Counted from the first letter of the stretch, positions 1 to 9,073 are shown. The stretch is DNA of 64,000 nt from Ochrobactrum teleogrylli (GCF_006376685.1 NZ_VEWL01000006.1:124001-188000), one strand, 5' to 3'. Numbers and translations are program-made. The notes: a model not told the origin generated them from the letters alone.

Positions 1-64
1 CGACTAACAGTAGAACAACCAAACCGACGAGAAACGTGAGAAATCGCTTCAAAAACTTCGACAT
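1..64 (-). CDS. Partial gene, N-terminal membrane anchor or signal sequence
   Basis: Read on the minus strand from the ATG at 64, the frame stays open to the window edge and encodes 21 residues beginning MSKFLKRFLTFLVG and continuing with Val and Leu only. A short basic N-terminus followed by an unbroken hydrophobic stretch is the pattern of a signal anchor or uncleaved signal peptide. The rest of the gene lies outside the window, so its function cannot be named. There is only a weak possible ribosome binding site upstream. Confidence 0.5.
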   Translation of the reverse strand, partial: MSKFLKRFLTFLVGLVVLLLV

Positions 65-183
65 GAAATACCGTTTTCTTTCAGGGCAAACCTGCCCGAG
101 CAGGGCAATATCCAAATCTCAATCTTGCGGTATGTTTCTGTGAAACGCGATTGCAGTCAATTACCATCCGACAACAGACCAAC

Positions 184-208
184 TAAAAAGGGGCGCTGCT
201 GCGCCCCT
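184..208 (-). terminator. Intrinsic terminator of the His/Arg-rich gene
   Basis: Arms of 8 bp (AGGGGCGC at 189-196 and GCGCCCCT at 201-208) with a 4-nt loop are followed, on the minus strand, by five T residues. The hairpin lies directly after the stop of the gene ending at 213. Confidence 0.8.
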
Positions 209-212
209 GATT

Positions 213-539
213 CTATCGATTGGAACTGGCCGGACCATTCCACCGGCTGCTGTGATGCCGGTAATGCCCGCGATAGTAATCGCGCTTGTAGTGACGGTGC
301 GACCGCCAGCGATGATCGCGGTAATGGCGACGATCAGACCGCCAATGGTCCCTTCTGTGGTAATGCCGCTTCTTCCAGTGCTTACGCGAATGGTAGCCGC
401 GATGATCGCGAACCTGTTCCACATTGGAGGTTACGCCGGGCTTAGCGAGATTTGCCACTGGTGCGGCGGAAGCCGCGCCAGCTCCCACCAACAAGCCAAC
501 ACCAACAATACCTGCAATAAGTCCACTAAAGAGCTTCAT
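213..539 (-). CDS. Small secreted His/Arg/Tyr-rich protein
   Basis: A 108-residue protein. Residues 1-25 form a typical Sec signal peptide ending in ASA-A. The mature part is low-complexity and dominated by His, Arg, Tyr, Lys and Asp from about residue 44 to 99, with repeated RDHR, HYR and RSHR-like blocks. It has no catalytic motif. The composition would suit a periplasmic or surface protein that binds metals, nucleic acid or another polyanion, but this is inference. GAGGAG lies 8 nt before the ATG and a terminator follows the stop, so it looks like a monocistronic real gene. Similar basic exported proteins are common and usually uncharacterised in Brucellaceae. Confidence 0.75.
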   Translation of the reverse strand: MKLFSGLIAGIVGVGLLVGAGAASAAPVANLAKPGVTSNVEQVRDHRGYHSRKHWKKRHYHRRDHWRSDRRHYRDHRWRSHRHYKRDYYRGHYRHHSSRWNGPASSNR

Positions 540-1146
540 TCTGTGTACTCCTCTTGATGGGAAGCATCATGAAACCTAGCGCATGAACTCAAAATGAACA
601 GATTGAACTTTTCAAACATCTGTGATGATCTTAAAAGCCGTTCAATTTATTCTTCAAGAATTTTTTACACCGATAATAATTGGTTATCGCAGCGGAAAAA
701 CCGTGAAATTTCCAGCAACCAAACGTTACAAAACTTCGATTGAGATGAAATCAGACCACGGTAAATTGTTTCGTGGCGGTCCAAGCATCCGCCGGCTGGA
801 AGACATACCAGTCTGTTAATTTGCGTGTTGCCCCCAATTAGCACGCAATTGACACGGGAGACGCCACGCTGCCCTTGTTGCGCGTCTCCCGCTCCACTCT
901 TCGGTGCAACCTCTACGGGTTCATTTTTCTGCCGTCTTTATGCAATCATGTCCGCAGGCGCTTCGCTGCATTAGCGTTGAAGCGCCCCCGGCGTCATTAT
1001 GCACCAAACACAAACGTCGGGGTTTCTCCTGTCTGATTCCCCTCCCCGCACATCAGGTCATCACGCGCCTTGGCATCAAAACGATGAACAATCCTGCCGC
1101 TCGTGCGTTAGTTACCTGTTCCCAATGTAAAACGGAGGAAATCCCG
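540..1146. other. 600-bp intergenic stretch with one inverted repeat
   Basis: No convincing gene is seen here. It must hold the promoter of the secreted protein to the left and of the CsbD-like gene to the right. A 9-bp inverted repeat (GGGAGACGC at 856-864, GCGTCTCCC at 882-890, 17-nt loop) has no T-run after it, so it is not an ordinary terminator. The stretch 580-760 is noticeably AT-richer than the flanks. A 65-codon frame at 622-819 was judged spurious. Confidence 0.4.
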
Positions 1147-1356
1147 ATGGACTGGAATCGTGTTGAAGGCAACTGGAAACAGGTCAAAGGTAAGATCCAG
1201 GAACAATGGGGCAAGCTGACAGACGATGATCTCGACCAGATCAGCGGTCGCCGCGAACAGCTTGAGGGTAAGATTCAGGAGCGGTACGGAGTCGCGAAAG
1301 ACCGCGCCAAATCCGAAATTGATGACTGGTATAATCGACAGCAATGGCTGTCATGA
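1147..1356 (+). CDS. CsbD-like stress protein
   Basis: A 69-residue protein starting MDWNRVEGNWKQVKGKIQEQ. The WNxxEGxWKQxKGKxxExWGKLTDDDL pattern is diagnostic of the CsbD family (PF05532), small hydrophilic proteins often induced by general stress; the biochemical role is unknown. The family match fixes the ATG at 1147, which has GGAGGA 7 nt upstream; the frame stays open upstream to 904 but that extension is not CsbD-like. A strong terminator follows at once, so it is transcribed alone. Confidence 0.9.
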   Translation: MDWNRVEGNWKQVKGKIQEQWGKLTDDDLDQISGRREQLEGKIQERYGVAKDRAKSEIDDWYNRQQWLS

Positions 1357-1360
1357 ATGA

Positions 1361-1385
1361 AACCCCGCCACGGCGGGGTTTTTCT
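1361..1385 (+). terminator. Intrinsic terminator after the CsbD-like gene
   Basis: AACCCCGCC at 1361-1369 and GGCGGGGTT at 1372-1380 form a GC-rich stem followed by a run of five T at 1379-1383. Confidence 0.85.
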
Positions 1386-1506
1386 TGGGCTACACTTTTG
1401 CGCACGGACGCAACACTGTTCTGCATGCGCCCGACTTGAGCCCGCCCGACTTTCCCGGTATCCAAGAGCTGAGACTGTTCGATGTTCTGCTGCGCAGGGG
1501 TTTTAA

Positions 1507-1941
1507 ATGTCGCATAAACTGAATGTTGCTGCTTGTGCATTGGCGCTTCCTGCGCTGGCATCCTGCACGTCGCCTTCAGCCAGCGTCAATCCGCCGAAGC
1601 CGCCAGTCGATCCGACACCTATCCTCGGCACCTGGTGCAGCAATAATGACAAGCGCTTCACAATTTCGCAGGAGCGCTTCGACAGCCGCGACATGCAGTG
1701 TACCGTCATGAAGCTCGACAATTACAAGGGAACGTTCACGCTCAATCTGGTTTGCGAAAACGACCAACAGCAGGCCAGTGAAAACGTGACCATCACGCCG
1801 ATTGGTGACGCAGTGGAAATCGTATTCCTGTCGAAAGGCGTGCGCCACACGCGGGCCAACCGTTGCGGGCCTGCCCCTTCTGCGCCTGTTGTGGCGCCTA
1901 CGCCATCCGAGCCCACCCCGGCCTCTCCGGTCGTACAATAA
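1507..1941 (+). CDS. Putative lipoprotein, 144 aa
   Basis: The N-terminus ends in a lipobox (LPALAS-C, Cys20), so this should be a diacylated lipoprotein. A Pro-rich linker (about residues 28-38) is followed by a compact domain starting ILGTWCSNNDKRFTI, with Cys residues near 44, 64, 82 and 119 that may form disulfides. The C-terminus is Pro/Ala/Ser/Val-rich. I do not recognise the domain beyond a general resemblance to small beta-barrel envelope domains that begin with GxW. No operon partner is evident. Confidence 0.65.
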   Translation: MSHKLNVAACALALPALASCTSPSASVNPPKPPVDPTPILGTWCSNNDKRFTISQERFDSRDMQCTVMKLDNYKGTFTLNLVCENDQQQASENVTITPIGDAVEIVFLSKGVRHTRANRCGPAPSAPVVAPTPSEPTPASPVVQ

Positions 1942-2152
1942 AAGATAGCCAGCACGACACCTCTGCACGGTTGAGAATTCCGGGCTTGCTCGGAGTTTCG
2001 CAGCAGCGTGCCTGCTATTTTTCCGCCGGTCTAAATCGCATGCGGGCGACGACCGGCGCAGGTTTCCTCATGAAACAGGCAAAAAATGTCGGAACGATCC
2101 TGAAATCAAACCGTTAGGACTATGAACACTCAATTCAGAAAGGAGAGCAGTT

Positions 2153-2746
2153 ATGTTTAGAACGACACTTCTGACGGCAGCGTGTGCACTCTTGATTGGT
2201 GCTCCAGCCCTTGCGCAGACGGCGGCTCCCACCGCGACAACGCCCGGCACGGATGCGCCCGCACAACAGGATCTGCCTGTTTCCACCAAGAACATGTTCG
2301 GCGCAGCACCCTCCCCTGACAACAACAAGATCGGCTTTGTCGAGCCTAAGGAAGGCGAAGTTCTCGTCTCCAGCTTCATTGGCCGAAGCGTTTATGAAAG
2401 CGATGCCAATGATGCAAAATCCATCGGTAAGCTGAATGACCTGATCGTCAGTGCTGATGGTTCGGTTGTAGCAGCCGTGATCGGCGTCGGCGGCTTCCTT
2501 GGCGTCGGTGAGAAGGACGTGGCCGTAAGCCCGGATGTCTTGCAGCTCGCGACCCGTAGCGACGGAAACACCTGGCTGGTTCTCAGCGCAACGAAGGACC
2601 AGTTGACCGCAGCGCCTGCTTTCGACCGCTCCAAGGTCTTCACCAATGGCGTGGCCGATCCAAACGCAGCCAAGGAAAGCGAGGCTCCGGCCAGCGGTGA
2701 GACGACTACCCCGGCGACACCCGCAACGCCTGCCCCGGCTCAATAA
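2153..2746 (+). CDS. Exported PRC-barrel domain protein
   Basis: A 197-residue protein with a Sec signal peptide ending ALAQ (residues 1-22), a Thr/Pro/Ala-rich spacer, and a PRC-barrel-like domain at about residues 70-145 containing FIGRSVYESDANDAKSIGK and the GSVVAAVIGVGGFLGVGEKDV segment. The C-terminus is a low-complexity Ala/Pro/Thr tail. PRC-barrel domains occur in the ribosome maturation factor RimM and in photosynthetic reaction centres; exported versions are widespread in Rhizobiales and have no established role. AAAGGAGAG precedes the ATG. A hairpin follows the stop. Confidence 0.85.
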   Translation: MFRTTLLTAACALLIGAPALAQTAAPTATTPGTDAPAQQDLPVSTKNMFGAAPSPDNNKIGFVEPKEGEVLVSSFIGRSVYESDANDAKSIGKLNDLIVSADGSVVAAVIGVGGFLGVGEKDVAVSPDVLQLATRSDGNTWLVLSATKDQLTAAPAFDRSKVFTNGVADPNAAKESEAPASGETTTPATPATPAPAQ

Positions 2747-2766
2747 AAGCTGACCAAATGACAGCT

Positions 2767-2798
2767 ATGGCCCCGATCTGTGATAGGTTCGGGGCCAT
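2767..2798 (+). terminator. Hairpin after the PRC-barrel gene
   Basis: Perfect 10-bp arms ATGGCCCCGA (2767-2776) and TCGGGGCCAT (2789-2798) around a 12-nt loop, 20 nt after the stop. There is no clear T-run, so termination efficiency is uncertain. Confidence 0.5.
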
Positions 2799-2869
2799 AA
2801 CCGATTCAGCGGACCTTTCTCACAAAGGCCCGCACTTTTATCCATTGGGCTCAATCGGAGGCTACGCCA

Positions 2870-3175
2870 ATGAAGAAAGCTGTTCTCATCTGCATCGCGG
2901 CATTGTCGGCCAGCAGCTTCGCCGCAATCAATTCCGTTGAGGCCTCGACCTCTCCCAAGCAGCGCGCCGCCGAAGTCAAGGCCGTCATCGACGCGGTCTC
3001 TCGCGAACTGCCGAAGAACCCGATCAATACGGTTATGTATATCCGGGCGAATAATTTCGAGGTTCTCGCCGGCACCTGCACCGTGCGCGCGCATATCGTC
3101 TCTTCCAAGCCCACCGCGTCGGACAAAGGCGACAAGATCAAGGTCCGCCTCAACCGGCAGCGTTGCGTGCGCTAG
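2870..3175 (+). CDS. Small exported hypothetical protein, 101 aa
   Basis: It starts MKKAVLICIAALSASSFAAI, a Sec signal peptide of about 25 residues. The mature domain of about 75 residues has two Cys (in GTCTVR and QRCVR) that could form a disulfide, and a basic C-terminal end. I do not recognise a family. A GGAGGC ribosome binding site lies just upstream. It probably shares no operon with the preceding gene because a hairpin separates them. Confidence 0.65.
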   Translation: MKKAVLICIAALSASSFAAINSVEASTSPKQRAAEVKAVIDAVSRELPKNPINTVMYIRANNFEVLAGTCTVRAHIVSSKPTASDKGDKIKVRLNRQRCVR

Positions 3176-3270
3176 AACGCATCCTGAAGCGCCTGCGTTT
3201 GTAAGAGATTGCTTATTGTTAACGTCGCTCAATATGGCGGATTAAGCGTATCCGTGCGATAGTATCGGCC

Positions 3271-3453
3271 ATGAGAACAAGGGCGCTAATAAGGGCACGG
3301 CATACCGCTCTGATGGCGGTCAGGGTGCTGTGTCTTGTCGTGCCGATTATTGTCGCCCTCACCGCCCTCATGCTTATCGCCAAATATGACGACGACAGGA
3401 ATATCGTGACGAATACCGGCGTTGCAGGCGCGACGATGCCGAACGGCAACTGA
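3271..3453 (+). CDS. Possible small single-span membrane protein
   Basis: A 60-codon frame with a basic N-terminus (MRTRALIRARHTALMAVR) followed by about 22 hydrophobic residues and a short polar tail, i.e. a plausible type II single-span membrane peptide. There is no clear ribosome binding site and no recognised family, so the coding call rests on the membrane segment alone. Confidence 0.3.
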   Translation: MRTRALIRARHTALMAVRVLCLVVPIIVALTALMLIAKYDDDRNIVTNTGVAGATMPNGN

Positions 3454-3518
3454 ACAATTTTCGCAATGCATTTGGGCGGTTGGAAAATGGTGGGCGTGTC
3501 CAGGAAGACGTAATGAGA

Positions 3519-3543
3519 GTTTGCCCCGCGTAACGGGGCAAAC
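3519..3543 (-). terminator. Hairpin after the 68-aa exported protein gene
   Basis: Perfect 10-bp arms GTTTGCCCCG (3519-3528) and CGGGGCAAAC (3534-3543), loop 5 nt, just beyond the stop at 3547 on the minus strand. It lacks a T-run. Confidence 0.55.
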
Positions 3544-3546
3544 CCC

Positions 3547-3753
3547 TCAACCGCCGAAAAATGATGTTTTCCCTCCGCGATTCGCCGAACCAAAGCTCAA
3601 CGTAGGTTTTTTATTGCCGCTCGCAACAATGGTCGCGGTCGATTTATCGGATTTCACTGTCTGGGTATCTATGTTTCCGTTGATCGGTGCAGCTGCAAAT
3701 GCAGTTCCTGCCGTCATGAATGCACCAACGGCTAACAAAGCTATGGTCTTCAT
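3547..3753 (-). CDS. Small exported hypothetical protein, 68 aa
   Basis: The start is set at the ATG ending at 3753 because AGGAGG lies 4 nt before it and because it yields a clean Sec signal peptide (MKTIALLAVGAFMTAGTAFA). An upstream extension to 3822 has neither. The mature peptide is about 48 residues, rich in Ser, Thr, Lys and Gly, and ends KTSFFGG. I recognise no family. It is one of several short exported proteins in the first 4 kb. Confidence 0.65.
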   Translation of the reverse strand: MKTIALLAVGAFMTAGTAFAAAPINGNIDTQTVKSDKSTATIVASGNKKPTLSFGSANRGGKTSFFGG

Positions 3754-3966
3754 CGTTCCTCCTTTGCTGGCCCCGCCAGCTGACGCCGAAAATACGATGA
3801 GATCATGCGGGCGTTGACACACAATCCGGTGTTACGAAACGCTAGATTTCATTTAAATGATATACGGCACTTGTCGTATTTCGGCATGGTAGGACGCAGA
3901 AAATAAACGCCCCACACCACATGATGGACGCTGCGGAGGCATTAAGGCTTGATTTGTGGAAATAAA

Positions 3967-4041
3967 TGGTGGGCGCGACAGGGATTGAACCTGTGACCCC
4001 TCCCGTGTGAAGGGAGTGCTCTACCGCTGAGCTACGCGCCC
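3967..4041 (-). tRNA. tRNA-Val (anticodon CAC)
   Basis: Read on the minus strand, a complete cloverleaf of 75 nt: 7-bp acceptor stem GGGCGCG/CGCGCCC, D arm with AGCTCAGCGGTAGAGC, anticodon stem CTCCC/GGGAG with loop TTCACAC (anticodon CAC, reads GUG), T arm with GGTTCAATCCC, discriminator A and encoded CCA at 3967-3969. Confidence 0.95.
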
Positions 4042-4253
4042 TTAGAGGCACATATGTGCTCAATCAAGGTGACGCGGATATACGTTCCCGCTCAGGGCAA
4101 AGTCAAGCATGACCACACTTATTTCCCAAATGATTTTCCCTGCCGAAAACCGTCCGGGCAGACCCAACGAAAATGGCGACTATCGAACGATAGCCGCCAT
4201 ATCCAAGGATTAAACATCCGTACTTCTGACAGATACCAGGGGCGTAACGCCGA

Positions 4254-6245
4254 TTAAATTGCTGCCAGACGCGAAGCCACCGTCTTGTCGGATGCCTTCT
4301 GCATGCCCGAGTCGCGATCATAAACGTCACTGTAATAACGAATCTGGCCATTCGCATCCGGCCATGCCGTGAAATAGGAAATATAGACCGGCACCGGCTC
4401 CGGCACCTTGATGCCGCGCTCGTTCTTGCCGAAATATTTCTCCAAATCACCGACTGGCTTGCCGAGTACTGCCGCAGCCATATCACGCGGGCGTTCCAGA
4501 CGAATGCAGCCATGGCTGAGCGCACGCATGTCACGGCTGAAATAGGACTTTGCCGGCGTATCATGCATGTAGATATCATGTTCGTTCGGGAACAGGATTT
4601 TCAGTTCGCCCAAGGCATTGTCGAGGCTCGGCTTCTGACGAATACCGACATGCGCCTTTCCCGAAGCAACCGCGCTCCAATTAACGGCGCTCGCCGAAAC
4701 CTTCTTGCCGCCGACATAGACTTCATAGCCGTTGCGGTCGAGATAGCTCGTGTCGCGCATGACCTTCGGCAGCATTTCGTTCAGAATAATCGAACGCGGC
4801 ACACCCCAGGACGGATTGAAGACGACGGTTTGCACCTTGTTGTAGAAGAAATAGGTCTGATGGGTCGGCGAGCCGATTACCACATTCATACCCAGCTTTT
4901 CCTGGCCGCCTTCGAAATATTCAGCGCGGTATGCGGGCTGGTTGACCATTACATAGCGCGTGCCGAAATCATGCGGCAGCCAGCGCAGACGTTCCATCGA
5001 ATAGAGAATACGGTCGCGCTTGACGGATGATTGCTCACCCTGCAACGCCGAAATCGTGTTTCGTCCGATAACCCCATCGGGCGCGCCGCCTGAAAGCTTC
5101 TGATAGTCCTTGATCGCGGAAACAAGTTCCGGATCGTAAAGGCTCGTATCGGCATGGGCCTGCAACACATCGCGGTGCTTTTCCAGATAATCAGCAGGCG
5201 CGTGTTTAGTAATCAGGGCAACCACCTTGCTCAACTGGTCGCTGGTGTCGCCCGGACGAATGACGCCGTCGAGCGACACGCGAATGGGTTCGCCCGTCGG
5301 TGCATCTGTCTGGGACAAAGCCTGCTTCAAAGCCGCATATTGCGCATTATCCGGCTGGAACCCGTGCAAATAGGCGGATGCATCCGCTTCACCGGCCAGT
5401 CTTTCCAGCACAGTTTTGGGATCGACGCGATCACGCGGCAGGTCGTGGAAACCGCTCAGGCGGTCGGCGATCACGCGTCCCTCGCCTGCATCCATCGCAT
5501 AGCGCAATGCCCGGGCCGACATGCGAACTTCAAACTCTGCCAGCTTCTGCTGACGTTCCGCATTCTGCGACGGATCGAAATTGTCCGAAGGGATCGTGAC
5601 TGCATATTCATCCGGATTGAGACCGTCTTCGCCAGCGCGTGCGAAGAAAGCGGCTACGGCCTTGGCGCGGTCAAGCACCTTGCCGTCGGCAGACCACATG
5701 AAGGAACGGTTGGTCGAATAATAGGAAACAATCGCTTCAGCGATTGGCTTTTCAGCCTTCACATCAACCGACTTCAGATAGTCCATGGCGGCGTCGAAAG
5801 CGCGGTTGCCAGCCGTTTCGGTCGTATCAGGCACCTTTTCCACACGGATCGGCGACATGCCGGATGTCAGTGGATCAACAGTTGGCGCAGAGGTTGCCGC
5901 AGTCACCTGCAAATCGAGCGCGCTGAAATCAATCTTGATCAGCGTTTCCGGCTTGTAATCATAAATCTCCGGCCCCTTGACCGTCACACGCTGCGCTGGC
6001 GGAGCGATACGCGTGCGCGCTGCCGGTGCGGCGGCAGCTGGTGCTGCTTTTATGCGCGGCGGGACGGCTGCTGGTGGAAGCGGTGCAACGGGCTGCTCGG
6101 CCTGTTGGCGGCGCTGTTGAAACAGCTCGAAAAGTGAATTTGCTGCCTGTGCCTGCGTGACCGGGAACAAGGCCGATGCGGCAAGAGCCAGTACCATCGC
6201 ATTGCGGATGTAAGACCCGCTGGTGCGATTTTTCTTTGCATCCAT
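4254..6245 (-). CDS. L,D-transpeptidase with peptidoglycan-binding domain (YcbB type)
   Basis: A periplasmic enzyme that makes 3-3 peptidoglycan cross-links or attaches proteins to peptidoglycan. The N-terminal signal segment (AMVLALAASALFPVTQAQA) is followed by a Pro/Ala/Gln-rich linker, a scaffold domain, a peptidoglycan-binding-1 repeat (SAIKDYQKLSGGAPDGVIGRNT region) and a YkuD catalytic domain. The catalytic signature is HDTPAKSYF through SHGCIRLERP, with Cys in SHGCIRL as nucleophile. At about 660 residues it matches the long YcbB/LdtD class rather than the short ErfK type. The start is uncertain: I chose the ATG at 6245 because it gives a normal signal-peptide length; in-frame starts exist to 6317 and none has a strong ribosome binding site. 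Confidence 0.88.
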   Translation of the reverse strand: MDAKKNRTSGSYIRNAMVLALAASALFPVTQAQAANSLFELFQQRRQQAEQPVAPLPPAAVPPRIKAAPAAAAPAARTRIAPPAQRVTVKGPEIYDYKPETLIKIDFSALDLQVTAATSAPTVDPLTSGMSPIRVEKVPDTTETAGNRAFDAAMDYLKSVDVKAEKPIAEAIVSYYSTNRSFMWSADGKVLDRAKAVAAFFARAGEDGLNPDEYAVTIPSDNFDPSQNAERQQKLAEFEVRMSARALRYAMDAGEGRVIADRLSGFHDLPRDRVDPKTVLERLAGEADASAYLHGFQPDNAQYAALKQALSQTDAPTGEPIRVSLDGVIRPGDTSDQLSKVVALITKHAPADYLEKHRDVLQAHADTSLYDPELVSAIKDYQKLSGGAPDGVIGRNTISALQGEQSSVKRDRILYSMERLRWLPHDFGTRYVMVNQPAYRAEYFEGGQEKLGMNVVIGSPTHQTYFFYNKVQTVVFNPSWGVPRSIILNEMLPKVMRDTSYLDRNGYEVYVGGKKVSASAVNWSAVASGKAHVGIRQKPSLDNALGELKILFPNEHDIYMHDTPAKSYFSRDMRALSHGCIRLERPRDMAAAVLGKPVGDLEKYFGKNERGIKVPEPVPVYISYFTAWPDANGQIRYYSDVYDRDSGMQKASDKTVASRLAAI

Positions 6246-6633
6246 CTGCGCGCGCCGAGAAAACTGCATTTCAACCGCCAAAGTTAGCATGTCCGCCGAA
6301 AGGCGAATCCATCTCAATCATTTCGCGTAGATTTTATGAATCTCGTATAGAAAGTTTTAACGCTAATGCCACTTCTTTCAATTTCTTGCTCGAAAATAAT
6401 CACAAAACTTTGAGGGAGGCGCATCCGCGCAACAGCTGGCCCGCAAGGGATGCCGCTCATCATCCCCCCATTGCGCAATGTGCCGCAGTGGATTCCGCCT
6501 TTCATCGCGCTAAAAGCCCCTCTGAATTAACCCCGGACGCTGCCCGGCAATCCGGGTTTTGAGCAACATACGTGCAGGCTGGCGATCTCGCGATTTCTGG
6601 CCGGTGCGGCAGGCAAGCAAGCGAGGTACCACG

Positions 6634-8253
6634 ATGGCAGAAGCAAGCGCCGCCGATCTCTTTCCTCTTGGCGAAGACACCACCCCTTACCGCAAACTAA
6701 CCTCCGACCATGTTTCGGTCGATACGTTCAAGGGTCAGGAAATTCTGACCGTCGATCCGGAAGGTCTGCGTCTTCTGTCCGAGGCGGCATTTGCCGACAT
6801 CAACCATCTGCTGCGTCCCGGCCATTTGCAGCAGCTTGCCAAAATCATGGAAGACCCGGAAGCGACCGACAATGATCGCTTCGTCGCCTATGATCTTCTG
6901 AAAAACGCGAATATCGCCGCAGGCGGCGTCCTGCCGATGTGTCAGGATACCGGCACCGCGATCATCATGGGCAAGAAGGGCCGTCGCGTCTGGACAGAAG
7001 GCGGCGATGCCGATGCGCTCGGCAGCGGCGTGCTCGACGCCTATAACAAGAAAAACCTGCGTTATTCGCAGCTGGCGCCGCTGTCGATGTTCGAAGAGAA
7101 GAACACTAAGAACAACCTGCCTGCGCAGATCGACATTTATGAAGAAGGCGAAGACGCCTACAAGTTCCTCTTCGTGGCAAAGGGTGGCGGCTCAGCCAAC
7201 AAGACGTTCCTTTATCAGGGCACGCCTTCGCTTTTGACCCATGACCGGATGATGGATTTCCTCAAGGACAAGATCCTGAGCCTCGGCACAGCGGCCTGCC
7301 CGCCTTACCATCTCGCTATCGTCATCGGCGGCACGTCAGCCGAGATGAACCTCAAGACGGTCAAGCTCGCCTCGACGCGTTATCTCGACAGCCTGCCGAC
7401 GGCGGGTTCGGAAACTGGCCATGCGTTCCGCGATCTGGAAATGGAAGCCGAAATCCACAAGCTGACCCAGTCACTGGGCGTCGGCGCGCAGTTCGGCGGC
7501 AAATATTTCTGCCATGACGTGCGCGTCATCCGTCTGCCGCGCCATGGCGCATCGCTGCCGATCGGTATCGGCGTGTCCTGCTCGGCAGACCGTCAGGCCA
7601 AAGGCAAGATCACCAAGGAAGGCATCTTTCTGGAACAGCTGGAGACCAATCCCGCGCAATACATGCCGGATATCGACGAAGAAAAGCTCTCCTCGCATGT
7701 GGTGAAGATCGACCTCAACCAGCCGATGGCCGAAATCTTGAAGGAGCTGTCCAAGCATCCCGTCAAGACACAGCTTTCGCTGACTGGCCCGATTATCGTC
7801 GCCCGCGATCTGGCACATGCGAAAATTCGCGAACGGCTGGAAAACGGCGAATCCATGCCGGATTATTTCAAGAACCACCCGATTTATTATGCCGGTCCGG
7901 CCAAGACTCCCGCTGGTTATGCATCGGGTTCGTTCGGCCCGACGACGGCTGGGCGCATGGATTCCTATGTCGACCAGTTCCAGTCGTTTGGCGGCTCCAT
8001 GGTGATGCTCGCCAAGGGTAACCGTTCGCGTCAGGTGCGCGAAGCCTGCGGAAGCCATGGCGGTTTCTATCTCGGCTCCATTGGTGGTCCCGCCGCCCGT
8101 CTGGCGCAGGACTGCATCAAGAAAGTGGAAGTGGTCGAGTATCCGGAACTCGGCATGGAAGCCATCTGGCGCATCGAAGTGGAAGATTTCCCAGCTTTCA
8201 TCGTCATCGACGACAAGGGCAATGATTTCTTCAAGGAACTCAACCTGGGTTGA
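6634..8253 (+). CDS. fumA: Fumarate hydratase, class I (iron-sulfur)
   Basis: A TCA-cycle enzyme interconverting fumarate and L-malate in the cytoplasm. At 539 residues it is the size of the single-chain class I [4Fe-4S] fumarases. Conserved segments are visible in order: [10 protein letters not shown] near residue 110, [23 protein letters not shown], and the C-terminal beta-domain part with [13 protein letters not shown] and [16 protein letters not shown]. The Cys in these segments are the expected cluster ligands. The start at 6634 ([10 protein letters not shown]) is preceded by a GCGAGG ribosome binding site; the frame extends upstream to 6559 without conserved sequence. A terminator follows the stop. 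Confidence 0.94.
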   Translation: MAEASAADLFPLGEDTTPYRKLTSDHVSVDTFKGQEILTVDPEGLRLLSEAAFADINHLLRPGHLQQLAKIMEDPEATDNDRFVAYDLLKNANIAAGGVLPMCQDTGTAIIMGKKGRRVWTEGGDADALGSGVLDAYNKKNLRYSQLAPLSMFEEKNTKNNLPAQIDIYEEGEDAYKFLFVAKGGGSANKTFLYQGTPSLLTHDRMMDFLKDKILSLGTAACPPYHLAIVIGGTSAEMNLKTVKLASTRYLDSLPTAGSETGHAFRDLEMEAEIHKLTQSLGVGAQFGGKYFCHDVRVIRLPRHGASLPIGIGVSCSADRQAKGKITKEGIFLEQLETNPAQYMPDIDEEKLSSHVVKIDLNQPMAEILKELSKHPVKTQLSLTGPIIVARDLAHAKIRERLENGESMPDYFKNHPIYYAGPAKTPAGYASGSFGPTTAGRMDSYVDQFQSFGGSMVMLAKGNRSRQVREACGSHGGFYLGSIGGPAARLAQDCIKKVEVVEYPELGMEAIWRIEVEDFPAFIVIDDKGNDFFKELNLG

Positions 8254-8282
8254 TCTGGCCCGATTGATCTCCGAAACGAATA

Positions 8283-8308
8283 AGGGCGGCTCTTAGAGCC
8301 GCCCTTTT
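8283..8308. terminator. Bidirectional terminator between fumA and the SDR gene
   Basis: Perfect 9-bp arms GGGCGGCTC (8284-8292) and GAGCCGCCC (8296-8304) with a 3-nt loop and four T on the plus side. The two flanking genes converge here, so it probably serves both. Confidence 0.8.
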
Positions 8309-8311
8309 GTA

Positions 8312-9058
8312 TCAGGCATTCGCTCCGCCATCGGCGGTTAGCGTAGCACCCGTAACGAAGCGCGACTCTGGACCGGCAAGCCATGCCACCAAGCTCGCAA
8401 TATCATCCGGCGAGCCATAGCTGCCGGTCGCGATGCGCTCCAGCTGCGGACCGGAGTGATCGCCGTCAGCAGGATTCATATCCGTATTGGTTGACCCCGG
8501 CTGCACGACATTCACCGTAACGCCCTTGGGGCCAAGATCGCGGGCAAGCCCCTTCGTCAGACCAATGAGCGCCGACTTGCTGGCGGCATAGAGGCTGATC
8601 CCCGGCCATGCGACAAGGTCCGCCAGATTGGAGCCAATGGTGACGATACGCCCGCCCTCACCCAGATGCGGCGCAGCCGCTATAACAGCGGCGAAAACAG
8701 CTCGGAAATTGACCGCCATCACCTCATCGAAATCCGCAATCGTCGTCTCACCCAGCGGAGCAGCGCGCCAGATGCCAGCGCTGTTGACCAGAATATCCAG
8801 CCGTCCCAGCTCTTTGACCGCCGCTGAAATCGCGGCGGCAATTTCATCCGCATGACGATTATCCGCCTTGAACGCGACTGCCCGGCCGCCTTCGGCGGCA
8901 ATCTCGGACACGACCGCTTCGGCTTTTTCCCTGGAACTCACATAGGTGATGGCGACGATGGCACCGTCCTTGGCCAGCCGTCGCGCAATCGCGGCACCAA
9001 TGCCGCGGCTGCCGCCGGTTACGAAGGCCACCTTCCCATTCAAAGGTTTTCCCGACAT
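8312..9058 (-). CDS. SDR family oxidoreductase
   Basis: A 248-residue short-chain dehydrogenase/reductase. Visible motifs are the cofactor loop TGGSRGIG near the N-terminus, NSAGIW for the NAG motif, the catalytic Ser in IGSNLADL, YAASK (Tyr/Lys pair) and a PGSTNTDMN segment. The start at 9058 has AGGATATTTC upstream; the frame runs on to 9088 without support. It is divergent from a TetR regulator whose gene begins 100 bp away, so it is the likely target of that repressor. The substrate cannot be told from sequence. Confidence 0.88.
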   Translation of the reverse strand: MSGKPLNGKVAFVTGGSRGIGAAIARRLAKDGAIVAITYVSSREKAEAVVSEIAAEGGRAVAFKADNRHADEIAAAISAAVKELGRLDILVNSAGIWRAAPLGETTIADFDEVMAVNFRAVFAAVIAAAPHLGEGGRIVTIGSNLADLVAWPGISLYAASKSALIGLTKGLARDLGPKGVTVNVVQPGSTNTDMNPADGDHSGPQLERIATGSYGSPDDIASLVAWLAGPESRFVTGATLTADGGANA

Positions 9059-9073
9059 GAAATATCCTTTCTG

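Noticed and set aside
622-819. A 65-codon plus-strand frame that could be a small gene
   Set aside because: It has no ribosome binding site, no signal peptide or known motif, and lies in AT-rich promoter-like DNA. Composition does not look coding.
904-1146. Upstream extension of the CsbD-like frame by 81 codons
   Set aside because: The extension is Cys/Pro/Arg-rich and unlike any CsbD protein, whereas the ATG at 1147 has a good ribosome binding site and the family start.
3967-4041. tRNA-Val as an integration site for a mobile element
   Set aside because: No integrase gene and no repeat of the tRNA 3' end was noticed nearby; the flanking genes are ordinary.
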